This document shows, in pieces, positions 37,618-50,585 of a DNA stretch of 64,000 bases. Positions within the stretch are counted from its first letter, which is position 1; each line of letters begins with the position of its first letter. Source of the DNA: Pannonibacter anstelovis (GTDB lineage Bacteria; Pseudomonadota; Alphaproteobacteria; Rhizobiales; Stappiaceae); contig NZ_JBAKBF010000012.1 of assembly GCF_036881715.1 (NCBI RefSeq), forward strand, positions 62,001-126,000, read 5' to 3'. Below the pieces are notes generated by a model that did not search any database, was not told the origin of the DNA, and saw only the letters and a program-made list of their open reading frames with translations. Made by a program: the position numbers and the translations under genes.

Positions 37618-39645
37618 TTAATGTGGGGACGAGGCCGCCTGATTGCCATGGCCGGGCACCATGGACGGGCCTGCATGGCGCAGTTTTTTCGCCCGTTCGG
37701 CCAATTCACCCTCTTCACGGGCACATTCCTCGCGGCGGCGGGAAAGATCCTGCGTCAGCCCACGGATGCGGTTCCAGGCCAGTTCGTCAAAGGCCTGCTC
37801 GGCAGCAGCCAGCTCCTGCTTCAGCTCCTGCTCCAGCGCCATGAGCTCAATCTGGTCAAGGAAATGCAGGAAGGCCGCCTCAATGAAATCTTCCGGCGGC
37901 GTCGCCTTCAGCAAGGGGAAGCGCTGATAAAGCCCGGAAAAATCGCCGTGCTTCTGCGCGGCGCCCTCGTCTGCCGTCATCACTTCATGCAGGATCTTGT
38001 AGAAGCTGTCATCGACACCTTCTGCAAGCTGCGCGGCCGTCAGGCTGTTGAAGTCCCGCGCTACACGGCAAAGCGCATTGCGGAAACCTGCATGCAGCGG
38101 ATCGGCAAAGGGCAGGCTGGCGACGCGCTCGATATGCTTGTCGAGCAGGTCGGGGAACTTCACGCACATGCCGCAGACCAGCCGCTCGGTGCCGAACAAT
38201 GGCCCCTGCGGCGCAGTTATGGCCTCCCCTCCCGGCCCGCGTGTCAGAAGCTGCAGGGATGCGGCTGCGTCGCCTGGGCGCCCGCGTCCGCGGTCGCCGC
38301 CCTGCCCCCAGCCTTGTCTCTGGCCCTGCCCCTGCGCAGCGCTGCGCTGGCGGCGGGAATGCTCGTAGAACAGGTTCGACAGGCGCAGGCGGAAGTCCAG
38401 CTGGTAGCGCTTGCGCACCCGCTCGTCGGCGATGGTGCCGATCAGGTCCTCGAAGCGCTTTTCAAGCGCAGCCTTGCGCTCGGGCGTATCCAGATTGGCG
38501 GCGCTGATCTCCCGCTCCCATACGGCCTCGAACAGGGGCTGCGCCTTGGCCGCCTCCTCATGGAACCCGGCAATCCCGCGGGCCTTGATCAGATCGTCCG
38601 GATCCTGCCCATCCGGCAGAAAGCAGAACTGGAAGGAATGGCCGCTGCGCAGCACCGGCAGGATCCGGTCGATCGCCCGGTGCGCCGCAGAAATACCCGC
38701 CGCATCGCCGTCGAAACACACGACAGGCTCTGCCGCCAGCTTCCACAGCCGCAGCACCTGATCTTCGGTGAAAGCCGTGCCAAGCGTCGCCACCACATGG
38801 CGCAAGCCCGCCTGCCACAGGGCGATGGCATCGAGATAGCCTTCCACGACAAAGGCCTGCCCGCTCTTGAACGCAGGCTCGCGCGCCCGGTGGGCGTTGA
38901 AGAGCATGACGCCCTTGTGGAAGAGCGGCGTTTCCGGAGAGTTGAGGTATTTAGGCTGGCCCTCGGGGTCGAGCGTGCGCCCGCCAAAGGCAACGACCCG
39001 GCCGCGCTCGTCGTGAATGGGGATCATCAGCCGCCCGCGGAACCGGTCATAGGAGGGGCGGCCATCGTCCGGCTTGATCACCAGACCGGCCTCCACCATC
39101 ACCGGCTCCTCGACGCCCTTCTCCGCCAGATAGCGTTTCAGGCTGTCACGGGTATCGGGCGCGAAGCCGAAGCGGAACTCGTTCAGGGTCTCGGCACTCA
39201 GCTGGCGGCGCTGCACATAGGCGCGGGCCGTCTGGCCGCGCGGGCCGCCGAACTCCATCTGGAAGAACTGCGCCGCCATCTCGCAGACCTCGGCAAGGCC
39301 TGCCTTCTTGCGCTCCTGCCGGGCAATCTTTGGATCAGCAACGGGAAGCACAACGCCGGCCTGCTCCGCAAGCCGCTCCACCGCTTCGGGAAAACTCAGG
39401 CCCTCGGTGTCCGTCAGGAAGCGGAAGTGATCGCCCGAAGCGCCGCAGCCGAAACACTTGTAGCGCCCGCGCCGGTCATCCACGTGGAAACTGGGGGATT
39501 TTTCCTGATGGAAGGGGCAGCAGGCCCAGAAGTCTCCCCTCCCCGGCTGCGTCTTGCGCCGGTCCCAGCTCACGCGCCGGCCCACGATGTCCGAAAGGCT
39601 CAGCCGTGCCTTGATCTCGTCCAGTAGCCGGTTGTCGAAACGCAT
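37618..39645 (-). CDS. dnaG: DNA primase DnaG
   Basis: 675 residues from ATG 39645 (ACAGG upstream). The N-terminal zinc finger is CCPFHQEKSPSF with YKCFGCGASGD. The RNA polymerase core and TOPRIM domain follow, with AFVVEGYLDAIALWQAG and FDGDAAGISAAHRAIDRI, the acidic metal residues. The C-terminal part after ~440 has a Gly/Gln/Arg-rich linker (RSAAQGQGQRQGWGQGG), then the helicase-binding domain. It lays RNA primers for replication. It follows yqeY and precedes rpoD. Confidence 0.97.
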   Translation of the reverse strand: MRFDNRLLDEIKARLSLSDIVGRRVSWDRRKTQPGRGDFWACCPFHQEKSPSFHVDDRRGRYKCFGCGASGDHFRFLTDTEGLSFPEAVERLAEQAGVVLPVADPKIARQERKKAGLAEVCEMAAQFFQMEFGGPRGQTARAYVQRRQLSAETLNEFRFGFAPDTRDSLKRYLAEKGVEEPVMVEAGLVIKPDDGRPSYDRFRGRLMIPIHDERGRVVAFGGRTLDPEGQPKYLNSPETPLFHKGVMLFNAHRAREPAFKSGQAFVVEGYLDAIALWQAGLRHVVATLGTAFTEDQVLRLWKLAAEPVVCFDGDAAGISAAHRAIDRILPVLRSGHSFQFCFLPDGQDPDDLIKARGIAGFHEEAAKAQPLFEAVWEREISAANLDTPERKAALEKRFEDLIGTIADERVRKRYQLDFRLRLSNLFYEHSRRQRSAAQGQGQRQGWGQGGDRGRGRPGDAAASLQLLTRGPGGEAITAPQGPLFGTERLVCGMCVKFPDLLDKHIERVASLPFADPLHAGFRNALCRVARDFNSLTAAQLAEGVDDSFYKILHEVMTADEGAAQKHGDFSGLYQRFPLLKATPPEDFIEAAFLHFLDQIELMALEQELKQELAAAEQAFDELAWNRIRGLTQDLSRRREECAREEGELAERAKKLRHAGPSMVPGHGNQAASSPH

Positions 39646-39845
39646 GAAACCTGTCCGGAAGCCGGGAATGGCCCGCAGGGCCGGAGGCATCCGGCCATGG
39701 CGGCAAGTGGATTACATTAGCCTTGAGTGCCCCTGTGAGGGAAGCAATGACTTAAGGCGCAAGGGAGCCGCCTGCAAGTGAATCCCTGCAAACCGGGTCG
39801 AGCGGCACTGCCGCCTCCAACCGGAAAGATCTGAGCCTGCGCCCC

Positions 39846-40313
39846 TCAGCTGCCCTCAGGCCGGGTGCGCAGCAGATCCTTCACGAGGCACGAGGCCTGC
39901 ACGAAATCCATCTGCCCTGGATAGCGCTCCTTGAGCGAGTTCATGCAGCGGCCGATGTCGCGCAGACCCTGCGCATCGATATCGGCAATGGTCTCGGCAC
40001 AGATGCGGCGCATTTCATCCTCGCCCATCTGCCGGGGCAGAAACTCGCGGATGATCTGGCTTTCTTCCTCTTCCTGAACCGCCAGTTCCACCTGTCCGGC
40101 CTCTTCATAGGCCAGACGGGAATCCTCGCGCTGCGCCAGCATGCGCTTGAGGAACTGATGCACCTCTTCGTCGGTGATTCCATCGCGGCCGCTGTCCCGG
40201 GCAGCGGCCTCACGGTCCTTGATGGCAGTCAGAATGAGGCGCAGGGTGGCAGCGCGGCGTTTGTCGCCGGCCTCAAGCGCATCCTTCAAGGACGCACTGA
40301 TGTCATCGCGCAT
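39846..40313 (-). CDS. GatB/YqeY domain protein
   Basis: 155 residues. The YqeY fold is seen in ISASLKDALEAGDKRRAATL and RLILTAIKDRE at the start, and IDAQGLRDIGRCMNSLKERY near the end. It resembles the tRNA-binding C-terminal domain of GatB. YqeY often precedes dnaG, as here, and may act in tRNA-dependent amidation or translation quality control. It diverges from carA. Confidence 0.9.
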   Translation of the reverse strand: MRDDISASLKDALEAGDKRRAATLRLILTAIKDREAAARDSGRDGITDEEVHQFLKRMLAQREDSRLAYEEAGQVELAVQEEEESQIIREFLPRQMGEDEMRRICAETIADIDAQGLRDIGRCMNSLKERYPGQMDFVQASCLVKDLLRTRPEGS

Positions 40314-40441
40314 GTCTTGCCCCTAAATAACCACGAATATGACCGCTGAAAGACGCCCTCTTACCCGGCCATTTGCCCACATGCAATGTACCAAGCGAAC
40401 AAGCCCTTGATTCAAGGACTTTTTATTCCCGAACACCAATA

Positions 40442-40470
40442 TTGACCTGCCGGGACGCTTCCCCTACATT
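40442..40470 (+). promoter_or_regulatory. Sigma-70 promoter of carA
   Basis: TTGACC (40442-40447) and TACATT (40465-40470) are separated by 17 bp. This puts the transcript start near 40477 and leaves a ~90-nt leader before ATG 40568, with a small CCCG/CGGG hairpin. Confidence 0.6.
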
Positions 40471-40567
40471 CCCGCGCTTGAAGCACGGGGCTAGCGCCTG
40501 GCTCGGGTTCGGCATATCCGGGCGTTCGGTGCCCATGATGTCATCAACAACACCGAGATTGCAAGAC

Positions 40568-41761
40568 ATGACGACCGCGACTGCAGACGCGTGGGCCATA
40601 CCGCCTGCCACCGCACTTCTGGTGCTGTCCGATGGCACCGTGATCGAGGGCCAGGGCCTTGGGGCCGAAGGTGAGGCTGTTGCAGAAGTCTGCTTCAACA
40701 CCGCCATCACCGGCTATCAGGAAATCCTGACCGACCCTTCCTACGCCGGCCAGATCGTGACCTTCACCTTCCCGCATGTGGGCAACGTGGGGGCGAACGA
40801 GGACGACATCGAGACGCTGAGCATGGCGTCCGCCTCCGGCGTGCGCGGCACAGTGCTGAAGGCCGATGTCACCTCGCCCTCCAACTACCGCGCCGCCCGC
40901 CGCTTTGACGAGTGGCTGAAGGCACGCGGCATCATCGGCATCAGCGGCATCGACACCCGCGCCCTGACCGCCCGCATCCGTGACCTGGGCGTGCCGAACG
41001 CAGTGATCGCCCACAATCCGGAAGGCAAGTTCGACATCGAGGCCCTGAAGGCCAAGGCCGCCGCATGGCCGGGACTGGAAGGGATGGACCTTGCCAAGGA
41101 CGTGACCAGCGGCCAGAGCCAGGGCTGGACGCAGACCCCCTGGGTCTGGGATGAAGGCTACGGCGAGCAGCAGAACAAGGAATTCAACGTCGTCGCCATC
41201 GACTACGGCGTGAAGCGCAACATCCTGCGCCTGCTGGCCGATGCCGGCTGCAAGGTAACCGTCGTTCCGGCCGAAACGCCGGCAGACGAGATCCTCGCCA
41301 TGAGCCCGGATGGGGTCTTCCTGTCCAACGGCCCCGGAGATCCGGCCGCCACCGGCACCTATTCCGTCGCCACCATTCAGGCGCTGGTGGACAAGGGCCT
41401 GCCGGTCTTCGGCATCTGCCTTGGCCACCAGATGCTGGCGCTGGCGCTCGGCGGCAAGACCATGAAGATGCACCAGGGCCATCATGGCGCGAACCATCCG
41501 GTCTTCGACCACACCACGGGCAAGGTTGAAATCACCTCGATGAACCATGGCTTTGCCGTGGACAAGGAAAGCCTGCCGGAAAACGTTGAAGAGACCCACG
41601 TCTCCCTGTTCGACGGCACCAACTGCGGCATCCGCCTCAAGGGCAAGCCCGTGTTCTCGGTGCAGTATCACCCGGAAGCTTCCCCCGGCCCGCGTGACAG
41701 CCACTACCTGTTCCAGCGCTTCACCGAGGTGATGCGCGAGGCAAAGCAGGCAAGCGCCTGA
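40568..41761 (+). CDS. carA: Carbamoyl-phosphate synthase small subunit (glutaminase)
   Basis: 397 residues from ATG 40568; ATG 40535 is an alternative, with weak ribosome sites for both. The N-terminal domain shows FNTAITGYQEILTDPSYAGQ. The class I amidotransferase domain has the nucleophile GICLGHQMLALALGG and HPEASPGP for the histidine and glutamate of the triad. With CarB it makes carbamoyl phosphate from glutamine, bicarbonate and ATP for pyrimidines and arginine. carB is 3.3 kb downstream, separated by three regulator genes. Confidence 0.97.
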   Translation: MTTATADAWAIPPATALLVLSDGTVIEGQGLGAEGEAVAEVCFNTAITGYQEILTDPSYAGQIVTFTFPHVGNVGANEDDIETLSMASASGVRGTVLKADVTSPSNYRAARRFDEWLKARGIIGISGIDTRALTARIRDLGVPNAVIAHNPEGKFDIEALKAKAAAWPGLEGMDLAKDVTSGQSQGWTQTPWVWDEGYGEQQNKEFNVVAIDYGVKRNILRLLADAGCKVTVVPAETPADEILAMSPDGVFLSNGPGDPAATGTYSVATIQALVDKGLPVFGICLGHQMLALALGGKTMKMHQGHHGANHPVFDHTTGKVEITSMNHGFAVDKESLPENVEETHVSLFDGTNCGIRLKGKPVFSVQYHPEASPGPRDSHYLFQRFTEVMREAKQASA

Positions 41762-41792
41762 TACGCGGACAGAACGGCATTCCAAGACAATG

Positions 41793-41828
41793 AAAAGCCC
41801 CGGCAAGCTGCGCTTCCGGGGCTTTTTT
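41793..41828 (+). terminator. Terminator of carA
   Basis: AAGCCCCGG (41795-41803) pairs with CCGGGGCTT (41816-41824), followed by six T residues, 32 bp after the stop. Confidence 0.9.
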
Positions 41829-41863
41829 CTCACGGCGCCTCGCTGAATCCCGAAGCAAGGAAC

Positions 41864-41904
41864 ACCAAAAAAGAAACAGAGCCCGGCCTGCCGCCCGGGC
41901 TCTG
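41864..41904 (-). terminator. Terminator of the merR-type gene
   Basis: CAGAGCCCGG (41877-41886) and CCGGGCTCTG (41895-41904) form a perfect 10-bp stem. On the minus strand TTTCTTTTTTGG follows. Confidence 0.88.
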
Positions 41905-41933
41905 TCATCAATCAATTCCCGAAAGTCTGCAGC

Positions 41934-42377
41934 TCAGGAGACGGCAATCAGCCGGTCGAGGGACTGCATCACATGATCCACTTCCGCAACCTGCTCCTGC
42001 AGCAGCGCATGCTGCTCACGCAGCATCTCCTGCTGGCCGGCACAGATGCCGCGAAGCTCTTCCAGCTGGCTGCGGCGGGGTGTGCTGCTCTCAACAAGCT
42101 TCAGAACGCGGCGAATCTCGGTCAAGGTCAGACCGATCTTCTTGGCCTGAAGAATGACCCGCATCCGGCCGACATCGCGGGCGGAATAGAACCGGCGTGC
42201 GCCTTTGCGCACCGGATTGATGAGGCCCTTTTCCTCGTAGAAACGCAGGGTCCTGAGCGTTACGCCGAAATTCTCCGACATCTCGGAGATCGAGAGGAGT
42301 TTCGGCTCGCTGCCATCATCCACAACCGGACCTGCAATATCCGGAATGACGACCATATTGGGTGCTAAGCTGTTCAT
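41934..42377 (-). CDS. MerR family transcriptional regulator
   Basis: 147 residues. The MerR HTH starts at ~28 (LLSISEMSENFGVTLRTLRF then YEEKGLINPVRKGARRFYSA), with a wing and a C-terminal coiled coil (~90-140, Gln/Glu/Leu-rich). No metal-binding cysteines of the MerR/CueR kind exist: the single cysteine lies in the coiled coil (GICAGQQ). This type is common in Rhizobiales and its signal is unknown. It lies between the carA and carB genes but on the opposite strand. Confidence 0.88.
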   Translation of the reverse strand: MNSLAPNMVVIPDIAGPVVDDGSEPKLLSISEMSENFGVTLRTLRFYEEKGLINPVRKGARRFYSARDVGRMRVILQAKKIGLTLTEIRRVLKLVESSTPRRSQLEELRGICAGQQEMLREQHALLQEQVAEVDHVMQSLDRLIAVS

Positions 42378-43192
42378 CGTTTTCTAGCCTGGTGGTTGAA
42401 CAGGGCGCGACAAATGAATGCGTCAGCGCAGATCCCGGCCACCTCCCACCTTGGAAACCAGGATCTTTGAAAACGCTTTCCGCATTTCGCGCCGCCGGGA
42501 AGCTCTTTGCAAGCCTCCCCAAGCACAGCGCTCATTTACGTCACAAGTACTAATATGCCACCCATTTCACGTATATTCCTTCTCATAAGGCGCCAATTTT
42601 TGATCAACCAGCACTTAAATTTGACCAAAAGGAACTGAACTCGACGATAAAAAAGATGAAAGAACGGATAAATACTTTTACAAACACCAAAGAAGCAAAG
42701 AAAATATGAAAAGAAATTCAAACATAAACATGATTTACGAATTATCGATATAACGAAACACAGATTACATTAAAAATTCATAAGAAACACGAACCATCAA
42801 TAATCAAATCAATTCGCAGTCACATTGCCATAAGTATCTAATTCTTAAGACTGATAAGCTGAAAAATCTTGCAGGAGAAATTCATATATTAAACAAGATT
42901 ATATAGGAAAAATACGAAAAGCTTGGGCAGACCGGACCGGTGAAAAGATGTCCTCACCCCCACGCAGAAATGGACAAGCTGTGTAACAAAGCCAATTTGA
43001 TTCGATACTTTCCTGAACCTGAATGTTCAGAAGAACAGCAAACTGAGCGTGTATCTACCTCTGAGGAATACACGCTTGCTCTGGAATGCCTCACAGGCCC
43101 AGCCTAGCATGCATCATTGCACGTCCTTGGAAGAGGCTGGGCAGCACCAGCTCCGCTCAAACACGGCAGCAGCAGGCGCTAATCTTGAACTC
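42378..43192. other. AT-rich gap with inverted repeats
   Basis: About 815 bp with no supported gene. 42540-42950 is far more AT-rich than the rest of the window. Near the right end are GCGTGTAT/ATACACGC (43047-43054, 43068-43075), CTGAAC/GTTCAG (43013-43030) and GCCCAGCCT/AGGCTGGGC (43097-43105, 43134-43142). The last pair could be the terminator of the araC-type gene on the minus strand, though no T-run follows. Confidence 0.5.
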
Positions 43193-44239
43193 TCAGCGGC
43201 GCGCCTCAGTCCTGCGCCATTCGCTTGGTGTCACACCAAACCAGCGTTTGGCTGCACGAGTGAAGTTCCCAACAGCCGAGAACCCAAGACGGAACGAAAC
43301 CTCGGAAATAGGCAATCCGGTTGTGCGCAGCAGATCGGCCGCAATCCCCCGGCGGACTTCGTCGTGCAGTTCGTGGAAGGTCACCCCCTGCTCACTCAGC
43401 CTGCGCTGCAGCACCCGGCCACTGACGCCAACTGCACGGGCAACACTTTCAAGAGAAAGGTCTTTCTCTCCGACACGCCGGGCGATTTCCTCACTGACCA
43501 GCGCGGTAATACCCGACAACCGCCCGCGATCCGCAAGCCGCCGCATCGCCAACTCCACCAAGGCCTCAAAAAGAACCGGATATGCTCCCGGCAACGGCTT
43601 GTCCGCCAGTTCGGCAGGCAGGCTGATCGCAGAGTGATCCTGGCCGAACAGCACATTAGGCCCGAAGCATTGCCTGTGGAGCCGTGTGTCCTCTGGTTTT
43701 TCCCGTTCCAGACGCACCGCAATATTCTTGAAGCAATCAGGACCCGCCGCCTGGGAAAGGAACATACATGCCAGCACCGCAATGCAATCGTTGAGCTGAT
43801 CCCGCAGCACCACCCGCGGAACATGGCGCCAGCTAAGCTCAAGCCGGCCTGAAACCTGCCGGACCTCACAGGCTTCCAGGTCAACGATCGACGCATGAGC
43901 CTCCTCAAGCACCTCAAAGAGATGACGCAGTGTCGGCGCATAGGGCAAGGCGAGCACAAGTGCATGCGTCGGAACCACCGGCTCCATGACGGACGATCTC
44001 AAGCCGATCAACGGATCATCCAGCAGCTTTCCCGCCTGTTGCAGCAGGCAGGCAACATCGTTCATCGGAAGATAGCGGTCGTAACGTCCATTGACGGGTG
44101 GCAGCATGACACCGGCCTTGCGCGCTGCCTCTTCAATCGCAAGGCCATTGCGTTCCAGGTGCCGCGCAAGCGGCTCGATAATCTGCCCGGCAACCTCTGC
44201 CACTCCGGATGAAGAGCCCAACTTTTCCTCGCTCCGCAT
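43193..44239 (-). CDS. AraC family transcriptional regulator (OruR-like)
   Basis: 348 residues. Residues ~20-210 are the AraC-type 'arabinose-binding' dimerisation/effector domain of the OruR class (PLARHLERNGLAIEEAARKA, DDPLIGLRSSVME). The C-terminal double HTH (~245-345) has LESVARAVGVSGRVLQRRLS then EQGVTFHELHDEVRR and the signature LPISEVSFRLGFSAVGNFTR with AAKRWFGVTPSEWRR. OruR relatives respond to ornithine or related metabolites. No target gene is adjacent, so the regulon is unknown. Confidence 0.9.
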   Translation of the reverse strand: MRSEEKLGSSSGVAEVAGQIIEPLARHLERNGLAIEEAARKAGVMLPPVNGRYDRYLPMNDVACLLQQAGKLLDDPLIGLRSSVMEPVVPTHALVLALPYAPTLRHLFEVLEEAHASIVDLEACEVRQVSGRLELSWRHVPRVVLRDQLNDCIAVLACMFLSQAAGPDCFKNIAVRLEREKPEDTRLHRQCFGPNVLFGQDHSAISLPAELADKPLPGAYPVLFEALVELAMRRLADRGRLSGITALVSEEIARRVGEKDLSLESVARAVGVSGRVLQRRLSEQGVTFHELHDEVRRGIAADLLRTTGLPISEVSFRLGFSAVGNFTRAAKRWFGVTPSEWRRTEARR

Positions 44240-44658
44240 GTCTATACATTTCAGAAGTGAAACCCGGACCAGATCAATGAAATCTCAGCAGGAATCTCTC
44301 CCAGAAGGGCCTCTGTATAATCACCAACGTGCCAGGACGAGAACCTAGAAAACAAGATATCTCGCTGGGTCATATATTAACCTTATCAATTCGAAAGGAT
44401 TTTCTTCATGATTTGTTTCAATTGTATTTTACCTTCTGGCAACCATAGCTGATACAGGTGAGACGCAATCATAAAGCGCACGTGAAGGCCTATATGCCCG
44501 CAAAAGATGCAACAACGAAAGGACGGCCAGCTTTTCACACGGTCCACTCCTCCTGCGAGCGGCAGAAATCTGCCCGGCAAACGCATTGGGCGTCTTCCTT
44601 GGACGCAACAAGTGCGCTATCCGCCTGACAGATAAAAAGCATTCACAGGATAGCAGCG
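44240..44658. other. Gap upstream of the XRE gene
   Basis: About 420 bp, AT-rich on the left. It should contain the araC-type promoter and that of the XRE gene. No ORF with a ribosome site, RNA gene or notable repeat was found. Confidence 0.5.
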
Positions 44659-44949
44659 ATGAGCGGCAAGAAGACGGCAGGCATGACACCTGAGCAGTTC
44701 CGCGACTGGCGGCGCTCGCTCGGCCTCAAGCAAAAGGATGCCGCAGAGCGTCTGGGCCTGAAAAAGCGGATGATCCAGTATTATGAGAAGGGGAACCGAG
44801 ACGGGCGGCCGGTCGAAATCCCCAAATACGTCCGCCTCGCCTGCTACGCACGGCAGGCTGGAATCGGCGATTTTGACGGGCAGAACACCCGCACGGCGCC
44901 CCCTCTTCCCGCACCGGAAGAAGGCGGAAACGCAAAAGCGCTCGATTGA
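44659..44949 (+). CDS. Small XRE-family helix-turn-helix protein
   Basis: 96 residues. The HTH occupies ~10-40 (QFRDWRRSLGLKQKDAAERL then GLKKRMIQYYEKGNRDG), the rest is a basic-to-proline-rich tail (APPLPAPEEGG). Such one-domain proteins either repress nearby genes or are antitoxin-like, but no toxin gene is adjacent. It precedes carB by ~130 bp on the same strand, so read-through into carB is possible. Confidence 0.8.
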   Translation: MSGKKTAGMTPEQFRDWRRSLGLKQKDAAERLGLKKRMIQYYEKGNRDGRPVEIPKYVRLACYARQAGIGDFDGQNTRTAPPLPAPEEGGNAKALD

Positions 44950-45077
44950 CGGCGATCCGGGGTTTCATCCTTCGCCTTTATTGCCTATAAGGCGCGCTCA
45001 GCCACCAGTGTCATTCCTCAAGGACGAGCCCAGGCGCACGCGCGACAGAGCGCGGCGGCGGGCCGATGCGAGCCACG

Positions 45078-48440
<3,363 letters not shown>

Positions 48441-48448
48441 AGCATAGT

Positions 48449-48478
48449 CTCGTGCGGGCCCTCGTGGCCCGCACGATC
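48449..48478 (+). terminator. Hairpin after carB
   Basis: CGTGCGGGCC and GGCCCGCACG arms around CTCGT form a perfect 10-bp stem, ten bases after the carB stop. No T-run follows, so it may be a weak terminator or mRNA-end stabiliser. Confidence 0.6.
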
Positions 48479-48662
48479 AGAATGCGATCTTAGCATTAAA
48501 TCTGAAGCGGTTTTCTCTTGGCCGGATCATGAACCCGGGCGGAGGACGCTCCAGAACTGTATCATCCGCACTCCGGCCAGACGATGAAACGTCCGGCTGG
48601 ATTGTGTTTTTTTGACGTTTCGTCCGCGCAAGCGGACCACTTAACCAGAAGGTCTACGGCCA

Positions 48663-49136
48663 ATGGAAAAGATCCCGATGACCGCCGCCGGCTACGCAAT
48701 GCTGCAGGTGGAATTGAAGGAGCGGACGTCGGTCGAGCGGCCCCGGATCGTCGAGGCCATTTCCGAAGCGCGCGCCCACGGCGACCTGTCGGAAAACGCC
48801 GAGTACCACGCCGCCAAGGAAGCGCAGAGCCACAACGAGGGCCGCATCGCCGAGCTTGAGGACAAGCTCAGCCGCGCTGAAATCATCGACGTCTCCAAGC
48901 TCTCCGGCACCACCGTCAAATTCGGTGCCACGGTCACCCTCATCGACGAGGACACCGAGGAAGAGAAGAAGTACATGATCGTCGGCGACGTGGAAGCAGA
49001 CGTGAAGCAGGGGAAGATCTCCATCTCCTCCCCCATCGCCCGCGCCCTCATCGGCAAGACGATCGGCGACAGCGTCGAAGTCGCCGCCCCCGGCGGCGCC
49101 CGCTCCTACGAGATCGAGAACGTCCAGTTCCTCTGA
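48663..49136 (+). CDS. greA: Transcription elongation factor GreA
   Basis: 157 residues, the standard size. The N-terminal coiled coil begins MTAAGYAMLQVELKERTSVE and contains the acidic tip sequence DLSENAEYHAAKEAQS, whose acidic residues reach the polymerase active site. The C-terminal FKBP-like domain ends with GGARSYEIENVQFL. GreA stimulates RNA cleavage in backtracked polymerase. It follows carB after ~220 bp. Confidence 0.97.
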   Translation: MEKIPMTAAGYAMLQVELKERTSVERPRIVEAISEARAHGDLSENAEYHAAKEAQSHNEGRIAELEDKLSRAEIIDVSKLSGTTVKFGATVTLIDEDTEEEKKYMIVGDVEADVKQGKISISSPIARALIGKTIGDSVEVAAPGGARSYEIENVQFL

Positions 49137-49777
49137 TCCGTCTCTGACCGGCTCTCCTGTTCAGCAGGCCTGATCAGGAGGGTTGTTCAGGAGGCCCGAT
49201 CAAGTGGGCCGATCCTGAGGATTGATTCAGAGAACAAACCTCCGGGCCCTCCCGCCCGGCAAGACCCGAATGCCCGCGCTCGCCGCGGGCATTTTTTGTT
49301 TTTGGGGCATGAGTCTGTATAGACTCTCCGCCGACTCAAGCGGGAAGAATGCCTCCAATCTGGCAAGTGCGAAAAAGATGGCCACGGCGACCGGACCTTT
49401 CTCCGCACGTCTCGATCGCCTCCCTTGTTGTCCTACGGCACTTCCTTTCTGCTAGGTGAACCTAAAAAATCCCCGCTCACTGTCGGTCTGATAAAAATTT
49501 CGAAACACCACCGAAAAAGAGAGATACTGGCAAACATACAAGAACATGCCTCAACGCAAATATTAAACACCACGATCTGCCTCCGCTTAAAAACGCGGAA
49601 CTGCCAGGTAAGTACTTTCTTTTCATAGTCAGGAGAATAAGATTTCAGGGTGCATAACCATGAGCCCCACTACAATGAAAGAAGCAGGCAGCCCGCGTCT
49701 CCGGATCATGTTATCTAATAACGGCAGGCAATAAAACTACGCTTTAAAACAAGATAATATTAAAAAATTTATAGCTC
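49137..49777. other. Gap downstream of greA
   Basis: About 640 bp. The left part has the greA terminator and short imperfect repeats (ATCAGGAGG/TTCAGGAGG). From 49440 on it is AT-rich with no ribosome-site-supported ORF. It marks the left border of the TctCBA module, compatible with a transfer junction. Confidence 0.5.
49269..49298 (+). terminator. Terminator of greA
   Basis: ATGCCCGCG (49270-49278) pairs with CGCGGGCAT (49284-49292) and is followed by TTTTTGTTTTT. Confidence 0.9.
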
Positions 49778-50563
49778 TCATCCTCTTTCGAGACGTATTC
49801 CATACAGCTTGTACGGCGCAACCATATCGAAAACGCTATCAATCTTTTTCGCTATATCAAAGTTCTCAGCGTAACTTGTCCGGTCTTCATGCCGGGTGTG
49901 GGGCCAATCGCTACCCCATACAACATGGTGCGCAGGCAACAATGACAACAGCTCTTCCGCATGCGGCCTAACATCGAAAGCCGTGCGGTAAGGCGCAGAG
50001 AACTTCAGGTAGAGAGCTTCGCGGTCCCAAAGGTTTCTGACTGCCTCTATGAATGGATCTTCGCTGGGCTTCGGATGCGAAGGCAGCCCGAAATGATCGA
50101 CAACAATATTGACACCGAGATCGACCAAAGCAGGCAGAAGCGGAGCCAGAACATCCCCTTCCAGATGCACTTCAAGATGGAGCGTGCGTTCGCGCAGCTT
50201 ACGAAGGAATGCGCGAACGGCTGCATCACCCGGATCAGGCCGTGGGGCACCAGAAACCAGGTTCCAGCGCACGCCGCGCATGCCTGCTGCCACCAAGCGG
50301 TCCAGCTCCTCGTCAGCAACATCCAAGGGCACGACACCCACGCCAGCGAACCGATTTCGATCCAGTTTACCCAGCGCTGCACACATCTCCGAATTGTCGG
50401 TGCCTAAAAAGCTCACCTGAACAATGACACCACCTTTCAGACCGTGAGCGGCCTGATGGGCAAGCCAATCCGAAAGCGGAGCAGAACGCGACGGAACATA
50501 GCGCGCTCCTGCTTTGATAGAGACGGTCTCATAAACATGCGCGTGGCAGTCGAACTGGATCAT
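49778..50563 (-). CDS. Amidohydrolase-2 family hydrolase (2-pyrone-4,6-dicarboxylate hydrolase-like)
   Basis: 261 residues from ATG 50563 (AAGGGTG upstream). A TIM-barrel metal hydrolase is indicated by FDCHAHVYE (HxH motif, residues ~5-9), RWNLVSGAPRPDPGD, HLEVHLEGDVLAPLL, VDHFGLPSHPKPSEDP and the C-terminal VWGSDWPHTRHEDRTSY with the catalytic Asp. These match LigI-type enzymes that open the lactone of 2-pyrone-4,6-dicarboxylate, or related lactonases. The gene diverges from the GntR-TctCBA operon and shares overlapping promoters with it. Confidence 0.83.
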   Translation of the reverse strand: MIQFDCHAHVYETVSIKAGARYVPSRSAPLSDWLAHQAAHGLKGGVIVQVSFLGTDNSEMCAALGKLDRNRFAGVGVVPLDVADEELDRLVAAGMRGVRWNLVSGAPRPDPGDAAVRAFLRKLRERTLHLEVHLEGDVLAPLLPALVDLGVNIVVDHFGLPSHPKPSEDPFIEAVRNLWDREALYLKFSAPYRTAFDVRPHAEELLSLLPAHHVVWGSDWPHTRHEDRTSYAENFDIAKKIDSVFDMVAPYKLYGIRLERG

Positions 50564-50585
50564 TCTGGCACCCTTCCAAGATTCA

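Noticed and set aside
42536..42721. Small minus-strand ORF in the AT-rich gap
   Set aside because: Phe/Leu/Arg-rich translation from AT-rich DNA, no ribosome site and no family.
42540..42950. Replication origin in the AT-rich region
   Set aside because: No DnaA-box cluster (TTATCCACA-like) and none of the genes that usually flank alphaproteobacterial origins.
44659..44949. Toxin-antitoxin pair based on the XRE protein
   Set aside because: No toxin-like partner on either side; the next gene is carB.
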